Assembly (NCBI RefSeq): GCF_000278115.1
Contig: NZ_JH725116.1
Span: 144,786-208,785 of the forward strand
Origin: Bartonella sp. DB5-6
GTDB taxonomy: Bacteria; Pseudomonadota; Alphaproteobacteria; Rhizobiales; Rhizobiaceae
Length of the DNA stretch: 64,000 nt
Direction: 5' to 3'
In this document: positions 37,260 to 47,621 of the stretch, in pieces
Numbering within the stretch: position 1 is the first letter of the stretch
Layout: each line of letters opens with the position of its first letter
The notes under the pieces: model-generated
Databases searched by the model: none
What the model was told of the DNA's origin: nothing
What the model saw: the letters and a program-made list of their open reading frames with translations, nothing else
Program-made: the position numbers and the translations under genes

Positions 37260-38474
37260 TTAGTTGCTCATTGCTTTTTTAAGATTTTCATCAATTTTAT
37301 CAAGGAATCCTGTTGTAGAAAGCCATTTTTGTTGAGGTCCAATCAAAAGTGCAAGGTCTTTGGTCATAAAACCTTCTTCAACGGTTTCAATACAAACTTT
37401 TTCTAATGTTATAGCAAAGTTTTTTAATTTCTCATTGTTATCTAGTTTTGCACGATGCGCCAGTCCACGTGTCCATGCAAAAATGGAGGCAATAGAATTT
37501 GTTGATGTCTCTTCACCTCTTTGATGCTGACGGTAATGGCGTGTTACTGTACCATGTGCAGCTTCTGCTTCAACAATTTTACCATCTGGTGTCATGAGAA
37601 CAGAAGTCATGAGACCAAGGGAACCAAAGCCTTGAGCAATAATATCAGATTGAACATCACCATCATAGTTTTTACATGCCCACACGTAGCCACCTGACCA
37701 CTTAAGCGCAGAAGCAACCATATCATCAATTAAGCGATGTTCGTAATATAATTTACGATTTTCAAATTCAGCTTTAAATTCTGTGTCAAATATTTCTTGA
37801 AAAATGTCTTTAAAACGGCCATCATAAGCTTTCAGTATGGTGTTTTTTGTTGAAAGATAAACTGGGAGATTCCGTTGTAATCCGTAATTAAAAGATGCTT
37901 TGGCAAAGTCACGAATTGATTCATCAAGGTTATACATAGCCATGGCGATGCCTGAACTTGGGGCATCAAAAACGTCGTGTTCAATAATTTGATTGTTATT
38001 ACCTACAAATTTAATACTTAATTTTCCTTTGCTAGGAAATTTGAAATCTGTTGCTTTGTATTGATCACCAAAAGCATGACGTCCAATAATAATTGGTTTT
38101 GTCCAGTTAGGAACGAGGCGTGGAACATTTTTGCAGATAATAGGTTCACGAAAAATGACTCCTCCCAAAATATTGCGAATTGTACCATTTGGTGATTTCC
38201 ACATTTTTTTTAGATTAAATTCTTTAACCCGTGCTTCATCTGGCGTGATGGTTGCACATTTTATACCAACTCCATACTCTTTAATAGCATTGGCAGAATC
38301 GATAGTTATCTGATCATTTGTTATATCTCGATTTTCGACAGAAAGATCATAATATTTGAGATCAATATTGAGATAGGGATGAATTAATTTGTCTTTGATA
38401 TATTTCCAGATGATACGGGTCATTTCATCCCCATCAATTTCAACAACGGGGTTTTCCACTTTGATCTTTATCAT
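37260..38474 (-). CDS. icd: NADP-dependent isocitrate dehydrogenase
   Basis: 404 aa, the size of the eukaryote-like type II IDH found in alphaproteobacteria. Substrate and metal residues are visible: [20 protein letters not shown], the [19 protein letters not shown] phosphate loop, the [19 protein letters not shown] lysine/arginine region, [16 protein letters not shown], and [20 protein letters not shown]. It converts isocitrate to 2-oxoglutarate with NADPH in the TCA cycle, feeding the glutamine synthetase/PII nitrogen node. It is transcribed singly. Confidence 0.96.
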   Translation of the reverse strand: MIKIKVENPVVEIDGDEMTRIIWKYIKDKLIHPYLNIDLKYYDLSVENRDITNDQITIDSANAIKEYGVGIKCATITPDEARVKEFNLKKMWKSPNGTIRNILGGVIFREPIICKNVPRLVPNWTKPIIIGRHAFGDQYKATDFKFPSKGKLSIKFVGNNNQIIEHDVFDAPSSGIAMAMYNLDESIRDFAKASFNYGLQRNLPVYLSTKNTILKAYDGRFKDIFQEIFDTEFKAEFENRKLYYEHRLIDDMVASALKWSGGYVWACKNYDGDVQSDIIAQGFGSLGLMTSVLMTPDGKIVEAEAAHGTVTRHYRQHQRGEETSTNSIASIFAWTRGLAHRAKLDNNEKLKNFAITLEKVCIETVEEGFMTKDLALLIGPQQKWLSTTGFLDKIDENLKKAMSN

Positions 38475-38763
38475 TAGAAGTCCTTTTTGTTTAAGTGATA
38501 TTATTTTTTATAACACTTTCAAGTTTATTATGAAAAGTAAAAACAGGGATGATAGAGGAATATGCAAATAAGATATCGATGATATATTATGCCAACATAT
38601 TTATTTATAATGATAATTCACTGTTTTATATATTGAATTAGAGACCCGAATATCCTAAGATTCTCTCATTTCAAATCTCTTTATGTTGCATTAATCAAAG
38701 CCATTTGCCTCCACGTTATAAGTGGGATTGGCGTGTGGATAAAAATTGTCAAGAAAGGAGTAA

Positions 38764-39815
38764 AATGCTTCTTATGAATCGTCTTAATGCAAGAGCTGTT
38801 GCAACATTGGGAGCTGGAAAATATAATGATGGTGCCGGCTTGCTTCTTCATAAGTGTAAAGACGGGGGGCTCAATGGATTTACGGTTATACCATTCATGA
38901 GCGCTGCTGTGAAATAGGTTTGGGTACCTTGAGAGATGTCTTTTTAAAACAAGCTCGTGAACTATGTAACCCAATATCGTTCTGTTGTACTGAAGGGCCG
39001 TGCCCCCATTAAAGAACGCAATAAACAAAAGCGTGAAGCAATGCGTAATCTCCATTATTTAAAAGACATTATTCTAGACATTTTTGAAAGTCGGAAAGCC
39101 GAACTCAAGAAAGATGGTAAAATGGATTCTGGTTTTCACCTTTACAATTTTATATTCTCCCCCAATTAGGCTGTCTGTCCGTTTCAAAAATAAATCAAAC
39201 AGATATATGCAATGCTCTTATCCCCATCTGGCATACAAAAGCTAAGACGGCAGAAAAAGCACGCGCTCTCTTAGGCAAACAATTCCATAAAACACAAAAC
39301 TTACTTGCAATGGATTGGAGAGAGGTTCCAACTTTTTATTAAACGCTTTGCCAAACAACAGCTATAACACAATTGGATTTGCGCCTACTTATTCTTACAG
39401 CTGTTCGTACATATCCTTTGCGTCATATTCATAAAGATCAAATTGATGAGGATATATGGATAATCTCTGCTGAAAATATAAAAGGAAGGAGTGACGTTAC
39501 AACAGAATTTTGTGTGCCCTTATCAACAGAAGTGTTAGAAATTCTAAAACAAGCACGCCTGCTCTCTCACAATGATTTTTTTCTGTAACCGGTTATGGTT
39601 CTCTTGGTGAAAGTAATATGGCAAGGTATATGCAACAGACTGGATTAAACGCATACCTGCATGGGATTTTCTCTAGTTTACGCAATTGGTTAGCAGAAAC
39701 AACCGATGCCCTTATGAGATTGCTAAAACAATTCTAAAATATACGGTAGGTGCTAAAGTAGAGCGTGCCTATCGTCGTACAGACTATCTAGAACAGCTCG
39801 TGTCCTTATTGTAGT
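38764..39815 (+). pseudogene. Degraded phage integrase (tyrosine recombinase)
   Basis: Fragments in at least three frames align in order with the intact integrase at 55269-56456: NARAVATLGAGKYNDGAGLL; YTIHERCCEIGLGTLRDVFL; KERNKQKREAMRNL...DIFESRKAELKKDGK; LGCLSVSKINQTDICNALIP; DLRLLILTAVRTYPLRHIHK; and SSLRNWLAETTDA. Frameshifts and stops interrupt it throughout, for example the stops at 38917-38919 and 39340-39342. The catalytic Arg pair is recognisable (TAVRTYPLRHIH; SLRNW) but no continuous protein can be made. It marks the left end of a fossil prophage whose tail genes follow directly. Confidence 0.85.
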
Positions 39816-39867
39816 TTGACAGTAGGTCTTGCACTAAGTGGGAAGAGGTGTGATTAGTTAGGAACAG

Positions 39868-40308
39868 GTGGTAATTCGTTGTTTTTATGCGTATGCTTTT
39901 TTACTATTAAATGCGCGTAAGTCCGGTATGGAACAAGCAGGGGAGGACTTGGCCAATTGGATTGTCGATGGCTTTATGGCACCCATCATAAAGTTGAGTG
40001 ATTTTTTTAAATCTTTGCCAAGCCGCATCAGAGAATGGATTGGCAGCGTTGATTTATCCGACCTGTTTCATTTACCCAGTTGGCTTGGGGGCAAAACAGC
40101 CATTCAACCCATAGCACAATTTGCGGGTGCTGGTCATGCAAATCCATCTGGTCCAGAGCAAAGAGAGAAAGACCGCTCTCCCACCACCCACAATCAAAAT
40201 GTCACAGTGCATATCAATGGTGCCCGTGATCCCGTTGCTACCGGTCGTGCGGTAAGTCACGCTTTGCAACGTGCACGCGCCAATGCCCTGCATGGGGGAA
40301 CAGAATGA
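39868..40308 (+). pseudogene. Tape-measure protein, C-terminal fragment only
   Basis: 146 aa whose end (QNVTVHINGARDPVATGRAV, SHALQRARANALHGG) matches the C-terminus of tail tape-measure proteins and parallels the tape-measure end at the other edge of this window. Full tape-measure proteins are many hundreds of residues, so nearly all of it is missing. The first ~12 residues are hydrophobic junk from the junction with the integrase remnant. P2-like order (gpT end, U, X, D) is retained downstream. Confidence 0.7.
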
Positions 40309-40355
40309 GAGCGGGGAGTGAATAATGGCAGAAACAGAATGAGGGGAGGGAGCCT

Positions 40356-40787
40356 ATGAGAGATCCTTTGATGATGTTAGGTCCGCATCAATTTTATGTG
40401 GACTGGCTGAATTTCCAATCCTTTGAAGAAGAGTTTTCTGCCTCATGGGTTCCTATGGAGCGTTTTGGCAAGGCACCCAGTTTGCAATTTACCGGCTATG
40501 GCAATGACCCCAAAACCATTCATGGAGTGTTGTTTCCAGAAGAATTTGGTGATCGTATAGCTATTGATGCCATCACCAGAACTATTCGTGCCGCAAAGCC
40601 GGTTCAGATGCTGCGTTGGATCAATGATACGACCTATAGTGCCATTCTCCATGGCCCGGTGGTGATCACCAGCATCAGTCAAGATCACGACTTTATCGCC
40701 CGCTCTGGTCAATCCCAGCGCATTCGCTATTCCATCAGTCTTTTGCCTTTTTTTAATGGGGGAAAACCGCAAGGATATATGCAATGA
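40356..40787 (+). CDS. P2 gpU-like tail tube-completion protein
   Basis: 143 aa. The phage GpU signature is visible: PHQFYVDWLNFQSFEEEFSA, WVPMERFGKAPSLQFTGYG, IHGVLFPEEFG, and RIRYSISLLPFF at the end. In P2 gpU completes the tail tube. It overlaps the next gene by 4 bases. The reading frame is intact although the neighbouring integrase and tape-measure genes are wrecked, so it is probably a relic that has not yet decayed. Confidence 0.85.
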   Translation: MRDPLMMLGPHQFYVDWLNFQSFEEEFSASWVPMERFGKAPSLQFTGYGNDPKTIHGVLFPEEFGDRIAIDAITRTIRAAKPVQMLRWINDTTYSAILHGPVVITSISQDHDFIARSGQSQRIRYSISLLPFFNGGKPQGYMQ

Positions 40788-41038
40788 AGATACCAGAAAA
40801 GCGCGTTGTTGTAGAGCTAGAGGATATGAGCTTAGACCTGATCTGCTTTCAACATGCCATGGCTGTGTTAAGGGAGCACATCCAAGTTGGAGCTGTAAGC
40901 GGCTACTTAGAATCTACCTTGGAAGCCAATCCAGAGATTGCTAAATATGGTGCTCTTTTGCCGCGGGGCTTAACCGTTCTCTTGCCTGAATTTGCACTTC
41001 ACAATCCCCAAAGCATGGTGAAGCGGCTATGGGATTAA
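40784..41038 (+). CDS. P2 gpX-like tail protein, LysM-type
   Basis: 84 aa of the tail protein X family: a short beta/alpha unit with LDLICFQHAMAVLREHIQVG, then LEANPEIAKYGALLPRGLTV and LLPEF. The pattern is that of a LysM-like fold seen in the 74-aa homologue at 63082-63306. It has an ATGA overlap with gpU and a 10-base overlap with gpD. In P2 it is required for tail completion. Confidence 0.8.
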   Translation: MKIPEKRVVVELEDMSLDLICFQHAMAVLREHIQVGAVSGYLESTLEANPEIAKYGALLPRGLTVLLPEFALHNPQSMVKRLWD

Positions 41039-42027
41039 TGCGCACACACCCTTTTATTGTGGTCAAAGTGGGAGACAAACCTGTTCATGAGGTTTTTTAC
41101 CAGCGTCTTTTAACGGCAACCATCACAGATCATGCCGGCAATGAAGCTGATAGCTTTGAAGCAGAGTTTGACGATAGTGGCAATGATTTAGAGGTTCCGC
41201 AAAGCAACAGTGCACTGCAAGTGATCTTTGGCTATGAGAACAGCATCAGTGCTTCTATGGGGCGTTTTGTTGTCGAATCGGTGATCAGTTCCGGTGGCAG
41301 TGAGGGAGAGATATTGCGCCTTTGTGGCAAAAGTGCTTCGATGCGTAAAGAACTCAAAGAACAAACAAGCGAACATTTTGACCACAAAACTGTTGGCGAG
41401 ATTGTTGAGACACTCGCCAAACGCCATGGCTATCAAGCAAAGATTAGTCCTCAGTTCACTCAACAAACTTTGCCTTATGTGATTCGTACAGATCAATCGG
41501 CTGTTGATTTTTTAACCCGCCTTGCTGACCGCATGCAGGCGCGTTTTTTAATCAAGGATAATAAGTTTTTATTTTTAAGCGGAGAGAATTTACCAGCCCT
41601 CGACATCCATAAACATGACTGTTCCAGCTGGGAATTTACCCTTGAGCCGCGCACGCAATATGGCAGCATTGAAGCTTTTTATTTTGACCGCTCCCAAGGG
41701 CAGCAATGCCAAGTAAAACACCAGACAGGTTTTAGCGGTCCCATGCACCGCTTGCGCAATTGCTACACCTGTGAGGAAGAAGCTCTGGCTGCTGCTGCCT
41801 CAGAATCAGACCGATTATGCCGTGCTGTAGGCAGTGGTTCTTTGTCCCTTGCGGGGCGTCCAGAAATCATGGCCGACCAACCTCTTTTATTGCAAGGGTT
41901 TCGCGGCGAAATCAATGGACCATGGAAAGCCGCAACCGTTACCCACCGCTATGACAAGCAAAGCGGTTACACAACAGAAATCACCCTCGAAGCTCCAAAC
42001 AAGGGAAAGAAAAGCAACAAAGAATAG
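41029..42027 (+). CDS. P2 gpD-like late-control / baseplate hub protein
   Basis: 332 aa: HPFIVVKVGDKPVHEVFYQR, EADSFEAEFDD, GRFVVESVISSGGSEGEIL, LAKRHGYQAKISPQF, and VDFLTRLADRMQARFLIKDN. These are the repeated gp27/gpD hub elements. It lacks the ~75-residue acidic insert of its homologue at 61925-63100. It ends TTEITLEAPNKGKKSNKE. Despite the 'late control' name the protein is structurally a tail hub. A terminator-like hairpin follows ~70 bases downstream. Confidence 0.85.
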   Translation: MGLMRTHPFIVVKVGDKPVHEVFYQRLLTATITDHAGNEADSFEAEFDDSGNDLEVPQSNSALQVIFGYENSISASMGRFVVESVISSGGSEGEILRLCGKSASMRKELKEQTSEHFDHKTVGEIVETLAKRHGYQAKISPQFTQQTLPYVIRTDQSAVDFLTRLADRMQARFLIKDNKFLFLSGENLPALDIHKHDCSSWEFTLEPRTQYGSIEAFYFDRSQGQQCQVKHQTGFSGPMHRLRNCYTCEEEALAAAASESDRLCRAVGSGSLSLAGRPEIMADQPLLLQGFRGEINGPWKAATVTHRYDKQSGYTTEITLEAPNKGKKSNKE

Positions 42028-42097
42028 AAGTTGGTGGAAACAGATCACCAAAGGGGCAAGTTCAACCTTCGATTGGTTGTGAAGCACTCTTAGATTC

Positions 42098-42120
42098 AAA
42101 GTGTAAAGTTTGCACTTTTT
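42098..42120 (+). terminator. Terminator-like hairpin after gpD
   Basis: AAAGTG (42098-42103) and CACTTT (42113-42118) with a 9-base loop and a five-T run. The stem is weak. The next ~80 bases contain three near-repeats of CCTTTGAA/GA that I cannot explain. Confidence 0.45.
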
Positions 42121-42305
42121 AGGAGAAGAGAAAAATATGCATTAAAGGCTCTTTAAATACCCTTTGAAAGACCTTTGAAGACCCTTTGAGAACCCCTAAA
42201 AAAACTTTTGAAAAAAAATAAATTGGTACAAAACCTAGTGGCAAAATATACAAAACCTGCCGTCAAGCTACATACACAATAAGTTGTTGGCAAGATAAAA
42301 TTGAA

Positions 42306-42381
<76 letters not shown>

Positions 42382-42850
42382 ATGTTTCTCAAAAGATAAG
42401 AATGAGCGGTTCTATAACGCTCTTAAGCAAGGATGTCTAGATGATTTTATTTTTTTGTGTGAAAATGGTAAAGTCCATAATTTAATTGGCTGTATGATTA
42501 AAAATATGATAGCCCTCTTGATCTTATATAAGAATAAACCCATTATAGTAGAATCTATAAATAAGTGTTCTGATCGTTATGTGGGACTATAGTTGGAGGA
42601 TCGTCGAGCGTAATGCCCGAGAAAAATTCAGAAGGGCCTTCTTGTGGTTATAGGCAGTTTGGACCATCGTTCTGTTTTATAAATTTTATCGATAATCGTA
42701 TGCATTTAGGGAATATTTTGCTGTTGTTTGCTTTGAGCGTAATCTTTTTGCGTTTAATGTTTTTAAACAATTGTGCGAATGAAAGCTCATGAATTTGTTT
42801 TGTCAATTGTGCGCTTTTAAATTTTTAAAGACATTTTTGAAGGGTGAACT
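42382..42850. other. Intergenic region upstream of the TerC gene
   Basis: About 470 AT-rich bases between the tRNA and the TerC-family gene. I see no gene and no strong hairpin; it presumably holds the promoters of both flanking genes. Confidence 0.6.
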
Positions 42851-44404
42851 ATGATGGAGTGGATCACTGATCCCCATGCGTGGTTTGGTTTGATCACATT
42901 GGTTTTTCTAGAAATTGTTTTAGGCATAGATAACCTTGTCTTTATTGCAATTTTAGCCGAAAAGTTGCCGCTACACTTGCGGGATCGTGCGCGCATGATG
43001 GGGCTTACTTTAGCACTAGTTATGAGACTTTTCCTTCTTACGGTTATTGGATGGGTGATGAATCTCGATACGATAATTTTTTCATTCTCATCTTTTGCAT
43101 TTAGTTGGCATAGCCTTATTTTAACTGGTGGTGGGGCTTTTTTGCTGGCAAAGGGAACGCTAGAATTACACGAGAGGTTGGAAGGGATACCGCATGAAAG
43201 AAAGACAGGCGTTGCTTATGCTGTTTTTTGGCAGGTAATTGTTCAAATCGTGGTGCTGGATGCCGTTTTTTCTTTAGATAGCATTATTACTGCAACAGGT
43301 ATGATTGTGAAAGAGCAGGCAGTGGTTATGTATATTGCAGTCATTGCTGCTATGGGTGTGATGATGTATGGATCTGGCGCTCTTATGCGTTTTATTAATC
43401 GTCATTCTACTATTGTAATTCTTTGTCTTGGCTTTTTGATGATGATTGGATTTACTCTCATTGTTGAAGGATTTGGCTTTCATATTCCAAAAGGGTATTT
43501 GTATGCTGCTATTGGTTTTTCTGTTCTTATTGAAGCTTTTAATCAAATTGGACGTCGTAATCGTGAAAAAATGATTACAACAAATGATCTACGTGGTCGA
43601 ACAGCTGATGCTGTTTTGAGGCTCTTGGGAGGGGGAAACAAAGAGGGTAGTCTTGGTGAGACTGTAGATGTCATTGCTGAACAAGCGGCAGCTTCTGAGT
43701 TATTTCGACCGGAAGAAAAAGAGATGATTCGTGGTGTTCTTGATTTAGCTGATCGTCCTGTTCGCTCTATCATGTCGCCACGCAATGAGATTGAGTGGTT
43801 GGATTTAAATGGTGACGAGAATGAAATGCGTGAAGAATTGCAACAGGTTAAACATAGTCGCTTAATTCTTGCACGTGAAAAAGTGGACGAATTTGTTGGT
43901 GTTGCTTTGACAAAAGATCTTCTTTTGAATTTGGCTGAAGGAAAAAAGATCAATTGGAAAAAAGCTATGCGAGAACCACTTGTTGTTCATGAAAATACAA
44001 GCGTTTTACGATTGATGGAGCAATTACGTCATTCTTCTATTCAGCTTGCAATTATTGTAGATGAACATGGATCTTTTGAAGGGATTGCAACGCCAACTGA
44101 TATTCTTGAAGCTATTGCAGGTGATTTTCCTGATGATGATGAAGAACCTATGATAGCAGAACAGCTTGAAAATGGAAGTCTTGTTGTTGAAGGATACGCT
44201 GATATCCGTCGTTTAAGTGGTTATCTTGGGCGTAATCTTGTTGATGAGGCAGACCGTTATACTACTCTGGCAGGGTTTATGCTTTGGCAGTTTGGTCATT
44301 TGCCGAATGAGGGGGAAAGCTTTGAAACTGACGGTCTATGCTTTAAAGTTATCGAAATGGACCGTCGAAATGTATCTAAAGTCCTTATCTCTCCCCTCGT
44401 GTAA
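42851..44404 (+). CDS. TerC-family membrane protein with CBS and CorC/HlyC domains
   Basis: 517 aa. The N-terminal half is TerC: LVFLEIVLGIDNLVFIAILA with the conserved Glu/Asp pair in membrane helices, then VLDAVFSLDSIITATGM. Residues ~290-420 contain a CBS pair (DRPVRSIMSPRNEIEWLDLN; RLMEQLRHSSIQLAIIVDEH), and the last ~80 residues are the CorC_HlyC transporter-associated domain (GYADIRRLSGYLGRNLVDEA). The combination matches YoaE-type proteins, probably metal or ion exporters. Either of two adjacent ATGs may start it. Confidence 0.9.
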   Translation: MMEWITDPHAWFGLITLVFLEIVLGIDNLVFIAILAEKLPLHLRDRARMMGLTLALVMRLFLLTVIGWVMNLDTIIFSFSSFAFSWHSLILTGGGAFLLAKGTLELHERLEGIPHERKTGVAYAVFWQVIVQIVVLDAVFSLDSIITATGMIVKEQAVVMYIAVIAAMGVMMYGSGALMRFINRHSTIVILCLGFLMMIGFTLIVEGFGFHIPKGYLYAAIGFSVLIEAFNQIGRRNREKMITTNDLRGRTADAVLRLLGGGNKEGSLGETVDVIAEQAAASELFRPEEKEMIRGVLDLADRPVRSIMSPRNEIEWLDLNGDENEMREELQQVKHSRLILAREKVDEFVGVALTKDLLLNLAEGKKINWKKAMREPLVVHENTSVLRLMEQLRHSSIQLAIIVDEHGSFEGIATPTDILEAIAGDFPDDDEEPMIAEQLENGSLVVEGYADIRRLSGYLGRNLVDEADRYTTLAGFMLWQFGHLPNEGESFETDGLCFKVIEMDRRNVSKVLISPLV

Positions 44405-44796
44405 TCAAAAAAAGCTTATTATTTTAATAGGCAAGGCAATAAGAAAATGCTTTTTATTGTAGGAGAGTGGAGGATCTAGAGATTGTGTAGATCGATTGTG
44501 GTTTCGTTGTTTTTGGACAGTTTTTGGAGTGTAAAAGATGGATATGCAAAAGTTAAATTGTCTATTGGCGTTATGCTAAAAGAGGGATTTTATTGATAGG
44601 GCTCTCTAAAGGAAAATTGCAAATTCATATATTTTGATACAGTGGGGTTAGTACGGAAAGATGGCACTTTAATATTGAGTATAAAAAAGATAAATAAAGG
44701 ATAATGGTTGCGTTAACTTACATATGAAGTCAAGCTTAATGAGGTTATTTCTGTTTACACGCATATAAAAAAGAGAAAGGCTTTTATCTTTTTTAT
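44405..44796. other. Convergent intergenic region
   Basis: About 390 AT-rich bases between converging genes. No gene, tRNA or clear terminator was recognised. Confidence 0.5.
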
Positions 44797-45750
44797 TTAT
44801 TCAGGTGGTGTTTTGGGAGATCGCTTCCAATATTGTTGCGCTTCAAAAATTGCTACAACAAATAACGAAATGATGAGCGGTATAATCAAATAAAGCATTC
44901 TAAATACAATAAGTGCTGCGATAACATCTGTTGGATTTATATTAGGCATACCTGTTATGAATAAGGCTTCAAGAACACCAATACCCCCTGCTGGAGCATT
45001 GGAAAGAAGAGTTATCGTAAAAGATGTTAGGAAAACACCGAGCACAGAAATAAAGTGAATATCTGTGTTGTGCGGAAGAACTGCGTATATAATCCCTGCT
45101 GCTGCTAAAAGTTCTAAAGGACTAATAAGGAGCTGTTGAATGACAATTTTTAATCGTGGGTAGGAAAGTTGAATTTTTTTGCTCAAGTGTAAGGGTTTTA
45201 ATTGAAGCCAGCTGCCAAAAGTATAGAGTACTATACAGACAAGAAGAATTGCACCAATTGTTATTCCAAGCCATTCAGGAAGCTCATCATGAATGAGAGT
45301 GATAATTTGGGGTTGCAGAATCAAAACGATCCCAAAAAGTAAGATTGTGCCTATCACAAAAGTAAAAGAGCAAAAACCTACCAATATCGCGATTTCTGTT
45401 CCATTTAATCCTTTCATTTTATAGGCACGGTAGCGCACGACTGCACCAGAAAAAACTGAAGCACCAATATTGTGTGAAAGAGCATAGGTAGTAAACGAAC
45501 ATATCGCGATAAAAACCCAAGAAATCTTATGACCAAGATGCTGCAAAGCAATTCGATCATATCCAGCAAGAGCCGCATAAGCCAAGAAAGAGCACGAACA
45601 GGCTAACAGCCAGTGCTGTGCACTTAAATCGCTCAAGCGTTCCAAGACATCACTAAAAGAAATGGCAGAAAGCTTTATATAAAGAATGCGGATAGATATC
45701 AGCATTGCTAAGATACCAATAAATGGCCATATAAATTGCTTTATTTTCAC
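44797..45750 (-). CDS. YbhN/MprF-flippase-like membrane protein
   Basis: 317 aa with about eight membrane helices. It resembles the UPF0104 / lysylphosphatidylglycerol synthase membrane domain: SFLAYAALAGYDRIALQHLG, AICSFTTYALSHNIGASVFS, the VRYRAYKMKGLNGTEIAILV motif, and LSNAPAGGIGVLEALFITGM (the conserved PGGxGxxE helix). The C-terminal synthase domain of MprF is absent. The family is thought to move lipids across the membrane; substrate unknown. It is 24 bases downstream of the KefB-like gene on the same strand. Confidence 0.8.
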   Translation of the reverse strand: MKIKQFIWPFIGILAMLISIRILYIKLSAISFSDVLERLSDLSAQHWLLACSCSFLAYAALAGYDRIALQHLGHKISWVFIAICSFTTYALSHNIGASVFSGAVVRYRAYKMKGLNGTEIAILVGFCSFTFVIGTILLFGIVLILQPQIITLIHDELPEWLGITIGAILLVCIVLYTFGSWLQLKPLHLSKKIQLSYPRLKIVIQQLLISPLELLAAAGIIYAVLPHNTDIHFISVLGVFLTSFTITLLSNAPAGGIGVLEALFITGMPNINPTDVIAALIVFRMLYLIIPLIISLFVVAIFEAQQYWKRSPKTPPE

Positions 45751-45774
45751 GCTTCTATATCCATTTTATCTTTT

Positions 45775-47520
45775 CTATAAGTTTAATTCATAATTTTGCA
45801 TATTTTTTACAGATCTCTGCCCTGTTAAATGTTCTACGACACCATTAGCAATTTCTTCACCATCAGTTACTACAATATCTGCGCCTAAATCAACGAGATA
45901 AGTTGTTTCTACATCGGATAGTGCATGCGTAATTATCTGAATATCTTTTTTCATACCACGTATATTCACTATACATTCTCCTACTTCAATGGTACTTTGC
46001 ATTGTAATAACAACTTTATGTGCATTACTCATATTTGCTGCGTTCATTATTTCTGGTTGAATGATATTGCCACAAATTACCTCGAATCCATCTGCAATCG
46101 CTTGGTCAGCGAGGCGTTTTGATTCTTCTACTATTACTACAGGTTTACCTCTGTTTACCAAAGATAATGCAACATATTTACCAATATGACCGTAGCCAAT
46201 AATTACGATATGGTTGTTTTTTAAGGTTATTGGTAAAAATTCATGGTCAGGATCTTGCAGATCAATATCAATGATTGTTTGTGTATCTTGTAAATTTTCA
46301 GGAAATTTTTCTAGATGTTTTTTAATTTTGTTGCAAGCCATGAAAACAAGGGGATTAAGCAAAATAGAAAGAATCGCTCCTCCAAGAATTAAATCATGGG
46401 CATCGTTGTTTAAAAGCCCCAAGCTTAAACTTAAACCTGCAAGAATAAAAGAAAACTCTCCGATTTGAGCAAGGCTTGCAGAAATAGTCAAAGCCGTTGC
46501 ATTAGAATAGCGAAAAGCTTTAACGATGAAAAAGGCAACGACCGATTTTCCTAAGATAATAATGAATAATGTTGCTAAGAGGGGGAAAAAGTGAGTCAAT
46601 AGTTTTCCTGGGTCAAATAACATACCCACAGAAACAAAAAAGAGAACAGAAAACGCGTCTCGTAGCGGTAAAGATTCTTCTGCTGCACGGTGGCTTAATT
46701 CTGATTCACTCATAACCATGCCTGCAAAAAAGGCACCAAGAGAAAGAGAAACACCAAATAAATGAGCTGCTCCGAAAGCTACTCCTAATGCAATAGCAAA
46801 GACACTTAGACGAAATAACTCACGTGATCCTGATTGCGCACTCATTTTTAGTAACCATGGGATAACACGCCGCCCAATAATGAGCATAAGTGCAATAAAT
46901 ACAATAACTTTCAGGATAGTAAGACCAAATATTCCCCAAATACTTAAGTCTAGCCATTGAACAAGAGGATCAAACGCTTCCTTTTTTGTATTGCTAAGGA
47001 CGTTTGCTAATGATGGTATAAGGACAAGGATAAGGACCATCGCTAAATCTTCAATAATTAACCATCCTACAGCAATGCGTCCTTTTTCTGTTTCAATAAG
47101 ATGGCGTTCTTGCAAAGCACGCAGCAGGATAACGGTACTTGCTATTGATAAAGCTAAACCAAAGACCAAACTACCGCTGAAGCCCCATCCCATGATTAGA
47201 CCAAGGCACAAGCCTAGAAAAGTAGAAAATGCCATCTGTGCAATAGCCGCAGGGATAGCAATAGCTCTTACAGATAAAAGGTCTTTTAATGAAAAATGGA
47301 GCCCAACACCAAACATCAGCAAAATGACACCAATTTCAGCGAGTTGGTTGATAATAACGGAATCTATTCTAAAGCCACCTGTATTGGGTCCAACAATAAC
47401 GCCGGCTAACAAGTATCCTACAAGTGGTGAGATACGCAAACGGCTAGCAATCATTCCTAAAAGAAATGCTAAACATAAACCTGAGACAATAGTTGTAATC
47501 AGCGGAGTATCATGGAGCAT
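45775..47520 (-). CDS. KefB/YbaL-type monovalent cation:proton antiporter with TrkA-N domain
   Basis: 581 aa. The N-terminal ~390 residues form 12-13 helices of the CPA2 exchanger family (RLRISPLVGYLLAGVIVGPN, LAEIGVILLMFGVGLHFSLK, SLSLGAFFAGMVMSESELSH). Residues ~420-560 are a Rossmann TrkA-N/RCK regulatory domain (HIVIIGYGHIGKYVALSLVN, VVIVEESKRLADQAIADGFE). These proteins extrude K+ or Na+ in exchange for H+ under control of bound nucleotide. It pairs with the YbhN-like gene downstream. Confidence 0.9.
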   Translation of the reverse strand: MLHDTPLITTIVSGLCLAFLLGMIASRLRISPLVGYLLAGVIVGPNTGGFRIDSVIINQLAEIGVILLMFGVGLHFSLKDLLSVRAIAIPAAIAQMAFSTFLGLCLGLIMGWGFSGSLVFGLALSIASTVILLRALQERHLIETEKGRIAVGWLIIEDLAMVLILVLIPSLANVLSNTKKEAFDPLVQWLDLSIWGIFGLTILKVIVFIALMLIIGRRVIPWLLKMSAQSGSRELFRLSVFAIALGVAFGAAHLFGVSLSLGAFFAGMVMSESELSHRAAEESLPLRDAFSVLFFVSVGMLFDPGKLLTHFFPLLATLFIIILGKSVVAFFIVKAFRYSNATALTISASLAQIGEFSFILAGLSLSLGLLNNDAHDLILGGAILSILLNPLVFMACNKIKKHLEKFPENLQDTQTIIDIDLQDPDHEFLPITLKNNHIVIIGYGHIGKYVALSLVNRGKPVVIVEESKRLADQAIADGFEVICGNIIQPEIMNAANMSNAHKVVITMQSTIEVGECIVNIRGMKKDIQIITHALSDVETTYLVDLGADIVVTDGEEIANGVVEHLTGQRSVKNMQNYELNL

Positions 47521-47621
47521 AGATTATTTACGACTTTTTATTAAAAATGAATGTGTTGAAATGATTGTAACTTTTTTATGAGAAGAAGGGGGTGGTTGTT
47601 ATATAAATCGGTATAGCATTT

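Noticed and set aside
42120..42200. CCTTTGAA/GA near-repeats as an attachment site
   Set aside because: Imperfect and AT-rich, with no second copy found near the integrase remnant; left unexplained.
46991..47581. 196-codon open frame opposite the KefB-like gene
   Set aside because: Lies wholly over a real antiporter gene; the composition is that of an antisense frame.
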